From Cucumis sativus (lineage: Eukaryota > Streptophyta > Magnoliopsida > Cucurbitales > Cucurbitaceae): a stretch of 64,000 bases of DNA. The stretch is from contig NC_026655.2 of the NCBI RefSeq assembly GCF_000004075.3, positions 5,456,001 to 5,520,000 on the forward strand. The letters are read 5' to 3'. Numbering within the stretch: position 1 is the stretch's first letter; each line of letters opens with the position of its first letter. The notes under the pieces were generated by a model. That model did not search any database, was not told the origin of the DNA, and saw nothing but the letters and a program-made list of their open reading frames with translations. Position numbers and translations under genes: made by a program. Positions 1-11,190 of this stretch are shown here, piece after piece.

Positions 1-1
1 G

Positions 2-1894
2 CATGCGCTTTGTGGGTATTGGGGTGGGATTAGACCCAATGTGCCTAGAATGCCTCTGTCAAGGGTCGTTATTCCTAAGCTGTCACAGGGGTTAGAGAAG
101 ACAATGGAGGATTTGGCTGTGGACAAGATTGTCAATAATGGGATTGGATTGGTTCCGCCTGAGCTAGCCCATGAAATGTATGATGGACTCCATTCCCACC
201 TCCAGTCAGCGGGCATCGACGGCGTTAAGGTTGATGTTATTCATGTAAGTTTTCTGAAAAGTCCACCCCAGCTTTCTTATCCTGCATTTGTTTTTTCCAT
301 CAGCATAATTCATAGTAATGATATTGATGATATTTAGTAATGAAACAAGTTAAAAAACAGTTTCAGAAGTTGCATTTAAAGTATTATTTACCATCTAGTT
401 ATGATGATTGAAGTTTTGAGGAATACTAAAACCTAACAGAGGAGATAGAAAATGTGTAACAAGTTTGTGAACTACTCTTGATTTTGTATCTAGCAGTTAA
501 ATGAATGCTTTAAAAAGTCTCTATACTAGGTCCTCGACATATTTAGAGGAGATAGAAAGCTGGTTGGAATGTTTCTAATTCCTACTTCTGTGATCTATCA
601 TACAGTTGCTTGAAATGATATCCGAGGAATTTGGAGGTCGAATCGAGCTGGCCAAAGCTTATTACAAAGCACTCACTGCATCTATAAAGAAACATTTACA
701 AGGAAATGGTGCTATTGCTAGCATGGAGCACTGCAATGACTTCATGTACCTTGGAACAGAGGCCATAGCTCTTGGACGTGTTGGTATGGAAACCCCACCT
801 TGCTTTCAGCTAAATTTTGCAAATCACCATCAACTCTTTGTATGTTTATACTATTCTTCTGTTTACAGGAGATGATTTCTGGACAGTGGATCCTTCTGGA
901 GATCCATATTGGCTACAAGGGTGTCACATGGTGCACTGTGCCTACAATAGCTTGTGGATGGGCAATATAATTCACCCAGATTGGGACATGTTTCAATCAA
1001 CACACCCTTGCGCTGAATTCCACGCAGCTTCGCGAGCTATCTCCGGTGGACCAATATATGTAAGTGACTCGGTCGGTAAGCATAACTTTAATTTACTCAA
1101 AAGGTTAGTTTTGCCTGATGGTTCAATACTGCGATGTCAACACTATGCCCTACCTACAAGAGACTGTCTGTTTGAAGACCCTCTTCATGATGGCAAAACC
1201 ATGCTCAAAATTTGGAACCTCAATAAAGTAAGACATAACAAACCCTTCTCTTGACCATCTCGTTTTAATGCTCAAATTTTGGGTGTGGCATTTAATAAAA
1301 AATCTTGTGGTCATTTTTCAACAGTTCACTGGCACATTGGGTCTGTTTAATTGTCAAGGAGGAGGGTGGTGTCCCAAGACTAGGAAAAACAGAAGGACAT
1401 CCGAGTACGCACGTACACTAACCTGCGTCGCTGGGCCAAAAGATATCGAGTGGAACAATGGGAAAAATCCCATTTCTCTAAAGGGGGTGAACTTGTTTGC
1501 CATATACATGATTCGAGACAAGAAACTAAAGCTATTGAAGACATCAGAAAATTTAGAATTTACCATCGCGCCATTAGAATATGAACTGCTTGTAGTTTCC
1601 CCTGCCACAGTTTTATCAAAACCAAACATGGAATTTGCTCCAATTGGATTGGTGAACATGCTGAATTGTGGGGGTGCAATAGAATCACTAGAAATTGATG
1701 AAAATGAAGGTTTGGTAAAAGTCGGAGTCAGGGGTTGCGGAGAGATGAGAGTGTTTGCTTCGAATGAGCCCATAAACTGCAAGATGGAGGGAGAAGATGT
1801 AGAGTTTGAATATGATGATGATGATAAAATGGTGAAGCTCCAAATCCCATGGCCAAGCTCTTCAAAATTGTCCATAATTGAGTATCAATTTTGA
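2..1894 (+). CDS. RS: Raffinose synthase (galactinol-sucrose galactosyltransferase), 3' part of gene
   Basis: Transfers galactose from galactinol to sucrose to make raffinose (EC 2.4.1.82), a cytosolic step of raffinose-family oligosaccharide synthesis, which in cucurbits feeds phloem loading. The window holds four exons, 2-244, 606-783, 869-1227 and 1325-1894, all joining in frame to give the last 449 residues of a protein usually about 780 long; the 5' exons lie outside the window. Seen in the sequence: the GH36-type nucleophile motif GVKVDVIH at the end of the first exon, GRVGDDFW (predicted acid/base Asp), QGCHMVHC, QPDWDMFQS-like HPDWDMFQS, ISGGPIYVSDSVGKH, and the C-terminal NCQGGGWC and FAPIGLVNMLN blocks. 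These match raffinose synthase better than stachyose synthase or alkaline alpha-galactosidase. Odd: the usual DPNGTFWLQG loop reads DPYWLQG, a loss of three codons near 904-909 that keeps the frame. The gene otherwise looks intact. Confidence 0.95.
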
Positions 1895-2840
1895 GGTTAA
1901 AAAAAACTCTGTTCTACAAACTTCCTATGTAAAGGAGGATGATAAATATGTAATGTCTAAACTTCCTATGTCCGGATGACTCTCAGCTTTTGTTTGTAAG
2001 CAAAATGTTATAAATCAAGGATGTTTTTTAAAAATCAATGCAAGTTAGATAGCATAAACGATAGTTTTTTCACTGTCTTGTTAGCTGAACACAAACATAC
2101 AATGAACATGAAAGATAGGTGGTTAAGAAAGTTCTAAAAAGACAATCACAAACTTTATTTTTCAACCCAAAAATTATTCAAATTGAGTGTAGCAAAGTAT
2201 TACGACGATCAGCTATTAACTAGGTCACGAATTTAAATATGTACAAGGTATATGTAAGCTAGATATCTCTTGAATATCTTCTACCAAATAATAAATTCTT
2301 ACAACTTTCGAATTATGTAGTTTCTTTTCCATTTTTAATTTTGGTAAAAATGATCAAAGATTGAATTGATTGATTAAATCAAACTTTTTAATAGGGGTAA
2401 CGAGAATAATTACCAGAAGTGTTAAAACGAAAATCCTAGATTTTCTCAAATATAAAGCAAGAAAATAGAAAGAAACTAAAAGGGAAAAAAATTCCAAAAA
2501 TAGAGAAAATTTGTTAGTATGACAGCCTTAATAATTTTGAATTTGGAAATCCAGAATTAGGGTTTTGTTTGGAAATAGAATTGAAGAGTGATGTATTTAA
2601 TCTATTTCCCAAATTTGTAAGCTTTGCCGGAAAATGATTTGTGGGATTATTATGTCCTTAATTAAACACAATTAGGCCATAATTATATCCCCGGTCAGGC
2701 CATTGGGTGGATTCTTCCATTCTCTCCTAAACCCCGCCCTTTGTCTGAGTTCTCTCTATTTAATCTCTCTCTCTTGACTCTTAATTTATCTACTCTATTG
2801 TAGACAAATTTTTTATTTTCTTTTTGAAACGTTCGATACA
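1895..2840. other. Intergenic, raffinose synthase 3' end to TAR promoter
   Basis: AT-rich and without a coding signal. The first 150 bases are probably the raffinose synthase 3' UTR. The last 100 bases carry CT-rich tracts and a TATTTAA sequence near 2757, which is a reasonable TATA box for the TAR gene beginning at 2841. The short minus-strand ORF at 2917-3102 is a shadow of TAR exon 2. Confidence 0.5.
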
Positions 2841-4799
2841 ATGTTTAATTTTTGTACTTGTATGAATTTCAAGCAAGAGCCCTGCAGGTAATTTAATTTA
2901 ATTTCATGATTCTTAATTAATTATTGTTATGTTGTGTGATTGATTTAATATCGATGTTTAGAATATAATTTTTGTGATTTAATATTATTTCAGCGATGAA
3001 GAACGACAGAAGAATTCGCCTGGGAGGAAAAGAGATATGAAGAAGGGTATACATGAGATCATGTGTAATAATGCTCCTTTGAGGGTTTCGACATCTGAAC
3101 ATCGAGACTACGGGGATGATCGAGTCATCAATCTTGACGCGTAAGTCTTAGAATAATACTCGTGGTTAGAAAGTGTTCATGGATTATTAGAATTTTGTGT
3201 TTAATTGAAGTGATCAATCGTCGTTGATAAATACAGTGGAGACCCAACAATGTACGAAACGTATTGGAAAAAAATGGGGAAGAAAGCGACGGTGGTGATC
3301 CCAGGTTGGCGATCCATGAGTTACTTTTCCAACGGCCGGAGTCTTTGCTGGTTTCTCGAGCCGGATTTGTGCCAACAAATTCTCCGTTTACACCGTGTCG
3401 TTGGCAACGCCATAACCGAAGGTCGCTACGTCATTGTCGGGACCGGCTCCTCCCAGCTTATACTGGCTGCCCTTTACGCTCTTTCTTCCCCCGAATCTTC
3501 TGAGCCTACCGACGTCGTCTCCGCCGTCCCCTACTACTCGGTGAGATTTATTTTCATTCAACCTCTTGTTTTCAAAATAAATATGAATATTGACATTTGA
3601 ATATTGATGCATATATTCTTTTGGTTAACACAGTCGTATCCCTCAATGTGTGATTATTTAAAAACAACCCTTTTCAAATGGGGTGGAGATGCGAGTAAAT
3701 ACGAGAAAGAGGGATCTTATATTGAAATCGTGACTTCACCAAATAATCCGGACGGTTCATTACGTGGACCGGTGGTGAAACGGAGTGGAGGAAAATTGTT
3801 GCATGATCTTGCTTATTATTGGCCTCATTACACTTCTATTACTGCTCCGGCTGACTTCGATGTCGCATTGTTCACTGCCTCTAAGTGCACTGGCCATGCC
3901 GGTTCTCGTATCGGGTTTGTTCTCTTTAATCTTAAACCCTCTTATAAACATTCCTATTTAGACTCTCAATTAAAACATCATTGGAAAGTTGTAAATTGAC
4001 GACAAACTTAGGAATGTTCAGAAACTATATCCTCAAATTTTGCGGGTGTAAGTTTGAAAATTGTCCATAAATACTATTTAGTTAATAATGTGATTGTATT
4101 TAATTTAATTAGCCAGGAATGTTAATTAATTTATAAAACAATGGTTATATATATATGTATAGGTGGGCACTTGTTAAAGATCCAGAAATAGCAATGAAAA
4201 TGGTGAAGTTCATTGAGCTAAACACAATCGGGGTGTCTAAAGATTCACAGCTCCGAGCGGCGAGGATGCTAAGTGTAGTATCAGATAGTTGTGAGCAGCC
4301 TGGGAGTACTACTGTTTTAGACAATCGTACTGGAGAATCGTTTTATGGGTTCGGCCACCGGCTGATGACGGAGAGATGGTGTCGCATCAGACAAGCCGTT
4401 AAACACGGCGGAATGTTCAGTCTCCCTGAATTCCCTACTGCTTATTGTACCTTCCTTCACCAACCTACCGAATCCCGACCTGGTAATTATATTATTATTA
4501 CATAATCTCTCTATGTCTCTAAACCCTAATTAGTATAGTATAATATAATTAATTAGAATAATGTTATTGATGATGATGGGTGCACAGCTTTTGCATGGCT
4601 AAAATGTGAAGACGAAGAAGAAGAAGATTGTGCAGGTTTACTCAGACGACATAAAATATTAGGTCGAAGTGGAGTGAGTTTCGGGTGCAGCCCCGAATTC
4701 GTACGTGTCAGCATGTTGGACCGAGACGACAACTTCGATTTGTTGGTTCAAAGGATATCAAAAATCACTGCTGCCCCTAAGTCTGAACAACCACACTGA
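2841..4799 (+). CDS. TAR: Tryptophan aminotransferase-related protein (TAA1/TAR family)
   Basis: PLP-dependent enzyme of the alliinase C-terminal family; TAA1/TAR members convert L-tryptophan to indole-3-pyruvate, the first step of the IPA route to auxin. Six exons: 2841-2887, 2994-3140, 3237-3540, 3634-3914, 4163-4482, 4588-4799. All have GT-AG borders and join in frame to 436 aa. Recognisable blocks in order: [34 protein letters not shown], the GTGSSQL phosphate-binding region, [19 protein letters not shown], the PLP lysine block [19 protein letters not shown] (Lys about residue 250), [10 protein letters not shown], and the C-terminal [10 protein letters not shown] and VRVSML. There is no EGF-like alliinase domain, so it resembles TAA1/TAR1 more than TAR3/4. 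The start ATG lies in a 47-base first exon and is the least certain part; the N-terminal 50 residues are not conserved. Family is firm; substrate is inferred. Confidence 0.93.
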
Positions 4800-4885
4800 T
4801 CATATCCCTAAACGACATGTCGACCGATCCCCCACGAGAGAATTAATTAAGGAAGGATCATACCTAAATTAAAAGGAATAGAGAA

Positions 4886-4917
4886 CCCCAGCAGCTGGGG
4901 CCTGGGGGAGACCCAGG
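4886..4917. other. Two adjacent GC-rich hairpins in the TAR 3' flank
   Basis: Bases 4886-4900 read ccccagcagctgggg, a near-perfect palindrome, directly followed at 4901-4917 by cctgggggagacccagg, a 6-bp stem with a 5-base loop. They begin 87 bases after the TAR stop codon in otherwise AT-rich sequence, so they would lie in its 3' UTR. Function is unknown; a role in 3' processing or mRNA stability is only a possibility. Confidence 0.6.
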
Positions 4918-5221
4918 AGTTGATGCCCAATTTTCTTTCTTTTCTTTTCTTTCTTTCTTTTTAATATTTTATTACTTCAGTAGCATCTTACTTTACTAAT
5001 TATCATCTAATACGCAGTATTTTCAATTTTGTTTTATCTCCCACCATTGTTATTAATATATATGTTTCATTAGTAATTATACTTGCTTCTTTATTTAATT
5101 AATTTAGCAAATAAAGACTTAAAACAGAAATAATACTTTTATTTCTACCAGATTCATTACAACACATATAGCAAAAGAAATCGTGTACTCCAATGGAAAT
5201 TAAACTCACACCTACAACATA

Positions 5222-5240
5222 CTCTCTCTCTCTCTCTCTG
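5222..5240. repeat. (CT)n microsatellite
   Basis: About nine CT units just beyond the oleosin stop codon, likely within its 3' UTR as GA on that strand. Confidence 0.9.
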
Positions 5241-5318
5241 CTTGAAGTACTCATAATTCCAAAATTATTAAATTATTTACATATAAAGCAACGGAACACT
5301 TGGGGGCCACTTCCTCAA

Positions 5319-6032
5319 TCATGTCTTTCCTCCTCCTCGAGTTTTTCCTCCTTGGGCTTTCCCACGATCTTGGGCCTTACCCCCCTCTTGGGCCTTCCCA
5401 CTTTCTTGAGCCTTAGCCGGTTCTTGGGCCGTTTCCTCTTTCGATGTACTTTGCGCCTGGGTCTTTCCTTCTTCCTGGGCCGGGCTGGGCTGCGCTGGGC
5501 TCACTTCATCGGTTTTCTCTCCATCCTGGGCAGAGCCGACTTCAACTTCCTTCGCTTTCCCATTATCCTGTGCCTTGCTCTGGATAGCCTGACCAGCCTC
5601 TTTAGCCGTTTCGGCGGCTTGGGCGGCGGTTTCACGGACCCATTGCTTAGCTTGGTCGAGGTTAAGAGGGACTCGTGATCTACGCAAGTAATTAGCCATC
5701 CATGAGAGGGAAGATAAGGCTGTGACACCAAAAGCCCCAGAAGTCAGAAAGCCTGCAACGGCCAAGGCGATGACGAGGGCGGCAGGGACCAAGACAGGGC
5801 TAAAAATTAGAAACAGAGGAGAAGTAACAGCCAAGGCTACGACGGTTCCGATGAAGGAGATTCCGGCGAAGAAAAGAAGAATGGCGGCGATGGGGAAGAG
5901 AGTAAGAAATGCCAAGAGATGGGAAGAGGAAATGGACTTTTGTGGGAGAATGGCTTGAAAAGGGTGAGTTGTGGGTGAGTCATAATTAGGCTGATTTTGA
6001 GCATGGGGTCTTTGGTGAGGAAATTCAGCCAT
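5319..6032 (-). CDS. Oleosin with an extended hydrophilic C-terminal tail
   Basis: Structural protein that coats oil bodies. A single exon encodes 237 aa, starting MAEFPHQRPH. The ORF is open upstream to 6203, but this ATG fits oleosin N-termini. Residues about 1-38 are polar. Residues about 39-110 form the long hydrophobic hairpin, with the family-defining proline knot at 72-83 (PLFLIFSPVLVP, matching P-x5-S-P-x3-P). An amphipathic segment follows (LDQAKQWVRETAAQAAETA). Residues about 150-237 are a low-complexity tail of Ala-Gln-Glu-Lys-Gly repeats (AKAQESGKAQEGGKAQ type). Seed oleosins are usually 15-25 kDa and lack so long a repetitive tail; long tails are better known in pollen/tapetal oleosins. 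An RY motif and an ABRE-like core upstream suggest seed/ABA-linked expression. Convergent with the TAR gene. Confidence 0.9.
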   Translation of the reverse strand: MAEFPHQRPHAQNQPNYDSPTTHPFQAILPQKSISSSHLLAFLTLFPIAAILLFFAGISFIGTVVALAVTSPLFLIFSPVLVPAALVIALAVAGFLTSGAFGVTALSSLSWMANYLRRSRVPLNLDQAKQWVRETAAQAAETAKEAGQAIQSKAQDNGKAKEVEVGSAQDGEKTDEVSPAQPSPAQEEGKTQAQSTSKEETAQEPAKAQESGKAQEGGKAQDRGKAQGGKTRGGGKT

Positions 6033-6140
6033 GGAAATGGATGAAAAAGGAGGAGGAGAAGAAGAAATTAAAATGAGAATTATGGTGAGGGGAGAAAGGG
6101 AGGTTTGAGGGTGTTTTTTAAAAAGGAGAAGAAGGAAGAG

Positions 6141-6195
6141 GACACGTAGAAAAAGATGACAGATGTTTGAGAAATAAAGAATGAAGGTTTGCATG
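6141..6195 (-). promoter_or_regulatory. ABRE-like and RY motifs upstream of oleosin
   Basis: On the minus strand, ACGTGTC (6141-6147) and CATGCA (6190-6195) lie about 110 and 160 bases upstream of the oleosin ATG. Such ABA-response and RY elements are typical of seed-maturation promoters bound by bZIP and LEC2/FUS3/ABI3 factors. The transcription start is not defined: TATA candidates exist near 6173-6179 and at 6451-6458. One or both motifs could therefore lie in the 5' UTR. Confidence 0.45.
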
Positions 6196-9100
6196 GGAAA
6201 CATGTCGAGGAATGGGGTTGGACCATTCCTTGTTTGTTGTCATCTTCATGTTTTTGTACAATTTTGCATTTGGATTTTATTTCTTTCATTTTCAAATTTT
6301 GGGGTTTGTTTTCTGTCCAATTTCGATCTCATCACTTTATCTATTACGCCCACTGCATATCGCCGCTACTAACGTGGTTTCCTGCGTTCCTACCCATTTG
6401 TGGGGATCAGATATGTATGTGTGAGAAGTGAACCAAACCACATTTCCCACTATTTATACATTACGATATAATCAATGCTAAATATCTGCTTCAGTTCTCT
6501 TAAACACTAATTAATTAGTTAATATCTTTTCTTACAAAATCCACAATCAAACCATTACAGAAATCATATACACAAATATACTTAGCTTGGTTATTAATAA
6601 TGTGTCATTTACGGAAGAAAAATAATGATAATACTATTTGAGAAAATGTTTATAATACCCAAAAATTTATATATTACATCTCTCTAAATTTTTAGAATAA
6701 ATATAAGAATTATGAGTGAGGCTTTTATTAAACAAATAGCAACTTAACTTCTAACTTCTGTGTGAAGCATAAGTCAACTTAACAATTTAATAAAATTTTC
6801 AAATTTTATAATATTTTAAAAATCCATACATATATATTTAAAAGCAACTTTGAATGTTTATAGAATTTGAGTAAACCTAAAATTAAAATGTATACATAAT
6901 AGATCTATTAGTTTTTTTAAAAATTCACGTATCAATATTTGTACACACAAATTTATAATTTTATGAATCTATTTGATAGAAAGTTGAGAGTTTAATGGGT
7001 TATTCAAATAGAACCCCTGTAAATTTAAGCTAATTAAATTTATAATTTATATATAAAAAGAATCATAAATGGTTTACTATATTACATATTTTAACTATTA
7101 TTTTTTTGCACACTTTGATTATTTTGAATCTCTCTTTTAACTTTGTACTGATTTAAATGTTGAGGACCTTAATAGCTTTTATATAATTGCTCTATTTCAT
7201 ATAGTTTTAACTTTTAGACACTAATAATGCTAGTTTAGGACATCTAATCTTTGAATTAGTTGTTTTATTTTAATAAATAAATAAATATTAATATACAAGA
7301 CAACAAAATTAAACCAAAACAAATGAATGATTTCTCCAAAATATTATAAAATACTTTTAAAGAAATGATCAAATTAACATTATAATAAGAGAAAAAAACC
7401 TGTTTTACTTTAAAGGAAAAAATATATATATTAATTTGGTGAAAGTTGTTATTCCAAGATGGTTAATTAAAATAATGTGGTAGGATTAATTATAAGTTGG
7501 GAAGCATGCTCATAACTCTTATTAACTTCCATAGGTAGTTAGGTTAGGTAGGTGAAGTGCTTTTTCATTAAATCATATATATATACACATTATTTTATAT
7601 GTTTGATGATCCAAAGAAAGGCTTCATTGATCCTCTATCTAAACAAACCTTTTAAAATTTAGAATTGGTATAGCTAAGTGGATTTCATTTCACACATTAT
7701 AATTAATTTATTAATATATATTCAAGGAATAAAGTGATCAATACAAGCAAGTATTAATTGCAATTAATATTGCATCTTTTGCAGAATGAATAATATATTA
7801 TTGGAAAACATTAACAAATGATTGTATAAACTAAGGGAGAATAATACAAATGTGAGAATAATATATATAAATGGTAAAGAAAAAAAAAAAAAAGGAATTT
7901 TGTGTTGGATTTTGGTTATAATGACTTGGTGTGGTTGCAATCATCATGCCTATCATTATTGGTAGCCTTGACTAATTCCCTACTTAAGACCATACTTTTT
8001 CTTCTATACCTTAAAATATAACAAACTATCTTCACAATAATAAATATATATGTGTGTATATATAGGCACATGCATGTGTAATTAAAGCAATTCCTTTCAA
8101 ATTTTAATTGTTTTGGGCCAAAGTTGTTATTGGTCAAACCTAGTTAACTCTTTTTTTAGGGAAATTATCTCGAAATTTGAATGCTTGAGAAAACGTTTAA
8201 CAAGCCCATGACCAAGGGATTGTGTGTGAAATTATAGCACAAAATGTTTGAAACAAAAAATTATTGGATTATTAAACCGATCTATATAATTGTGACAATA
8301 ATATAGTATATTTGTTTACTATCTTAAATTTATACTAAAAAAAATTAATTCTCAAAAGAATAAATAGGTTTGTTTGAGTTAATGAGTATATATAAATTTT
8401 TAGATCGTCATCATCTACAATATTGTTTCAAGTGTCAATTTAATATTTTGGATGTTTACAAATTAAAAGATCAAGATCGTAATATTACAACTTTTGGATG
8501 AATATAAAATATTTTATTAATATTAATCACAAATTAAAGTTGAGGAATATGGTATGAATATAACAAAAAATTATATTGATCAAATGAACAGAATTTAACT
8601 AAGAAAGGTTAGTCTCAAATGTCTAATTAATATGATGATTCATGGTATGTATAGAAAATATTTTGTAGCATTATTAAAACGTCCTACGAAAATGAATGTT
8701 TAGAATAAAAATCCTTTGATAATTTGGATATGTGCTAAGAGTCCAAAAAGAATATATATGAACATATAAATAGTTAAGTTGATATATATATATGGGAGAG
8801 GGTGGGCCTAGAGGTGCCCATGCCATGCTTAAATATTTCCCCTATTTTGGAAGATTCTTACTTCTAATCAGTTCCTCCCCCTTTTCCCCTTCCTTTCCTC
8901 TCTCTCCAAGTCTAAGTTCATCTGATTTTGCTTTTAGGGCCTATTTAATTGCTTTATATCATACTATTTTTCGTATATCGTCTATGTTTCTTTCACCTAG
9001 AAGAGTGTGCTTTCTTTTAAGTCCAATAAAAAGTAGGAGTAAAAGGTCGAACTGCTGAATAGTAGTCTAAATTTGACAGAAAAAATTATGTTTTGATCAA

Positions 9101-10683
9101 GAGTCTAGAGCCAAAAAGCCTTATACTACATATCCAATTATCAACATTATTATCTATCGATCTTCTTCAGTAATACAAAATTTTGATGGTCAATTATACA
9201 TCTCATTTTGTGAATCATTCCCATTTTACTTAGCTTGTGTAATAAATTTATGCCTACCATATGAATTTTGATAGATAAACATAGATTACTTTTTATTCTA
9301 TAGTATTATGATAGACACAAATAGGTTGCCATATTTTACTATATAGCTTTTATTTAAAGTTTAACCATATGAAATATAACAACTTCACAACTATTTACTT
9401 ATTTATGAGACAATCAAAAAAGGATTATTTATGTTTTCATGCAGGCTGCCCTTCTGCTGTTACATCTGGGGAGATGACAAGTGAATGCTTCTTTCAGAGA
9501 AAAGCTGCAAGATTTTTAATTTTAGTTTTTTTAAAAAGAGAAGAAGAAAAAAAACTTATTATTTGACAGATAAATAAACAGGCCATGCGATATATGGCAG
9601 CTGAAAAAACAGTTAATATTCTGTCAAATAGAAGCTAATAAATAATTGCAACAGAAGATTATTAATGATAGAAAAAGGTATGTATATATATGAATCACTC
9701 ACACATTTATATTCAAACCTAAAACACTGAGTAATTGTGTTTCTTAATCCAAGTTTAAGAAGGCCTTTATGCCAAAAAGTTAATTAATAATTATAACCTA
9801 ATTCTTGGCCTTATTAGAGTTCAATTATTCCACTCATTAATAATTCAGAGAGTATGTATATATCACTAAATATACCAAAATCTAAAAAGTTATTTCATCA
9901 CTAATTTTCACATTTTAATTTTTTAGAAAAAGATGTGACATTACCAAGCATGTAGGTGAGAAATTTAACATATACAACAAAACAAGCTACATAAAGAAAT
10001 GTAATAGCTAGTTAAGAGCAAATACAAGGAGAGAGTTTAATTTAGAGCAAATAGAAGGAATAATAATTTAATCAAATAAGATCCTAACACCATGCCCTAT
10101 ATATCTCCACATATCTTTTTCCATCACAACAAGTTGTTATGTGTGTGTTTGAACATGAAATATTGAAATATGGGTACAACTTAAGAATGTACTCAAGTGT
10201 TTTTTACGAGAAAATCCCTTATTCACATTAAGCTTTGGTAAAAAAGAACTTAGTTAAAAGGTAAATTTGGGCTAAAAAGTTATATTTGGATACCTCATTT
10301 GTTAATTTGTCAAAAAATGAAAAGGAAAAAAAAAATTAAAGGACATGGGTTCTTCAAAAGTAAGACTAATACATAGAAGTTAGGTAGGTTAAAGAATATT
10401 TAAGTAGCATATAAGACTATACCATTACATGACATGTAATTAAAACTATAGATAAACAAAATGTTTATAACAACATCCACAAGCACATGACTAAAGATTT
10501 GGACTCTAATAATAATAATATGATAGAATACATCAAAACTAAACCCTAATAGCACAAGCCAATATTGATATATATAGTCTACAATAACTCTTTCCAACCA
10601 CAAAGAGATCTCAAATATTGAGTTCTTATAAGAATATTAAACAAACCCTTCAATAAACTCAACCCACTAACCCTTTTCATCTT
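6196..10683. other. AT-rich intergenic region, oleosin promoter to LBD 3' end
   Basis: No gene recognised. The first 300 bases are oleosin upstream sequence, including ccacgtta on the minus strand near 6370. The rest is AT-rich with scattered (TA)n and poly-A runs. The 88-codon ORF at 8792-9058 and the 65-codon ORF at 9369-9566 have no family resemblance I know and no clear coding bias. The segment 9440-9520 is less AT-rich than its surroundings, but I cannot assign it. A nested inverted repeat is listed separately. Confidence 0.5.
9560..9630. repeat. Inverted repeat with a nested hairpin
   Basis: The arms tatttgacag (9560-9569) and ctgtcaaata (9621-9630) are exact inverted copies 51 bases apart. 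Between them lies gccatgcgatatatggc, a second small stem. This may be a degenerate miniature element or a chance cruciform; no target-site duplication was recognised. Confidence 0.4.
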
Positions 10684-11184
10684 TCAAATTCCTCCATTAA
10701 AATACATAGAAGGATTATTAATATCATTATGATTGTTGATATTATAATTACTATTATTATTCCAAATCACTGGATGATGAGGAGTATTAATTATCTGAGA
10801 GTGAGGCAAAAAGGGAGTTGAGAAATCAGTGCAAGAGTAGAGAAAAAGGCGAGCTTTAGCAGCATCAAGTTCCTTTTGAAGCCTTTGGACCTGTTTTTGG
10901 AGGAAAGAAATGGCTCCAACACACCCATAAACAGGATCTCTGATTCTTGCCTCAGCTTCGTAGGCCAACGAAACGACGGCATCTTGTCGTTGATGAGGAA
11001 GAACTTCGTTCAAGAGCTTCGCCACGTTACTCGCTCCAAATACCTTGTGGACATTGGCAAATTTTTGGGGTTCTTCAGGCGGAAAATAGGGTGCAAAAAC
11101 ACAGCCTGCTAAGCATTTTCTTCTTAGGAATTTGCAAGCTGCACAAGGGCTGTAATAATGGTTGCTTGTTGTTGTTGATCCCAT
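10684..11184 (-). CDS. LOB-domain (LBD/ASL) transcription factor, class I
   Basis: Plant-specific nuclear DNA-binding protein that acts at lateral organ boundaries and in root or vascular development. One coding exon, 166 aa. The zinc-finger-like motif C-x2-C-x6-C-x3-C is formed by Cys 14, 17, 24 and 28 (CAACKFLRRKCLAGC). It is followed by the GAS block (FANVHKVFGASNVAKLLNE), DAVVSLAYEAEARIRDPVYG, and a leucine-zipper-like coiled coil (ISFLQKQVQRLQKELDAA) that marks class I. The blocks closely resemble Arabidopsis LOB itself. The C-terminal 50 residues are Asn-rich and variable. The ATG at 11184 sits six bases after a good intron acceptor, so the mRNA probably has a 5' UTR intron. No gene of related function is nearby. 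Confidence 0.95.
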   Translation of the reverse strand: MGSTTTSNHYYSPCAACKFLRRKCLAGCVFAPYFPPEEPQKFANVHKVFGASNVAKLLNEVLPHQRQDAVVSLAYEAEARIRDPVYGCVGAISFLQKQVQRLQKELDAAKARLFLYSCTDFSTPFLPHSQIINTPHHPVIWNNNSNYNINNHNDINNPSMYFNGGI

Positions 11185-11190
11185 TTTGAT

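Larger units (their letters stand above)
4800..5318. other. Convergent 3' intergenic region between TAR and oleosin
   Basis: Holds the 3' UTRs of two convergent genes. It includes a pair of GC-rich hairpins (4886-4917), a T/C-rich run (TTTCTTTCTTTTC-type, about 4930-4965) and a CT microsatellite. No coding signal on either strand. Confidence 0.6.

Noticed and set aside
1354-1875. 173-codon minus-strand ORF
   Set aside because: Exact antisense of raffinose synthase exon 4; its Ser/Pro-rich product follows from the sense codons.
5193-5678. 161-codon plus-strand ORF rich in Leu, Phe, Gly and Arg
   Set aside because: Antisense of the repetitive oleosin tail; the pattern is a mirror of the Ala-Gln-Gly-Lys repeat.
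8792-9058. 88-codon ORF starting MGEGGPRGAHAML
   Set aside because: Only the first dozen residues look protein-like; the rest is Ser/Pro/Phe from CT-rich DNA. No family match and no splice partner.
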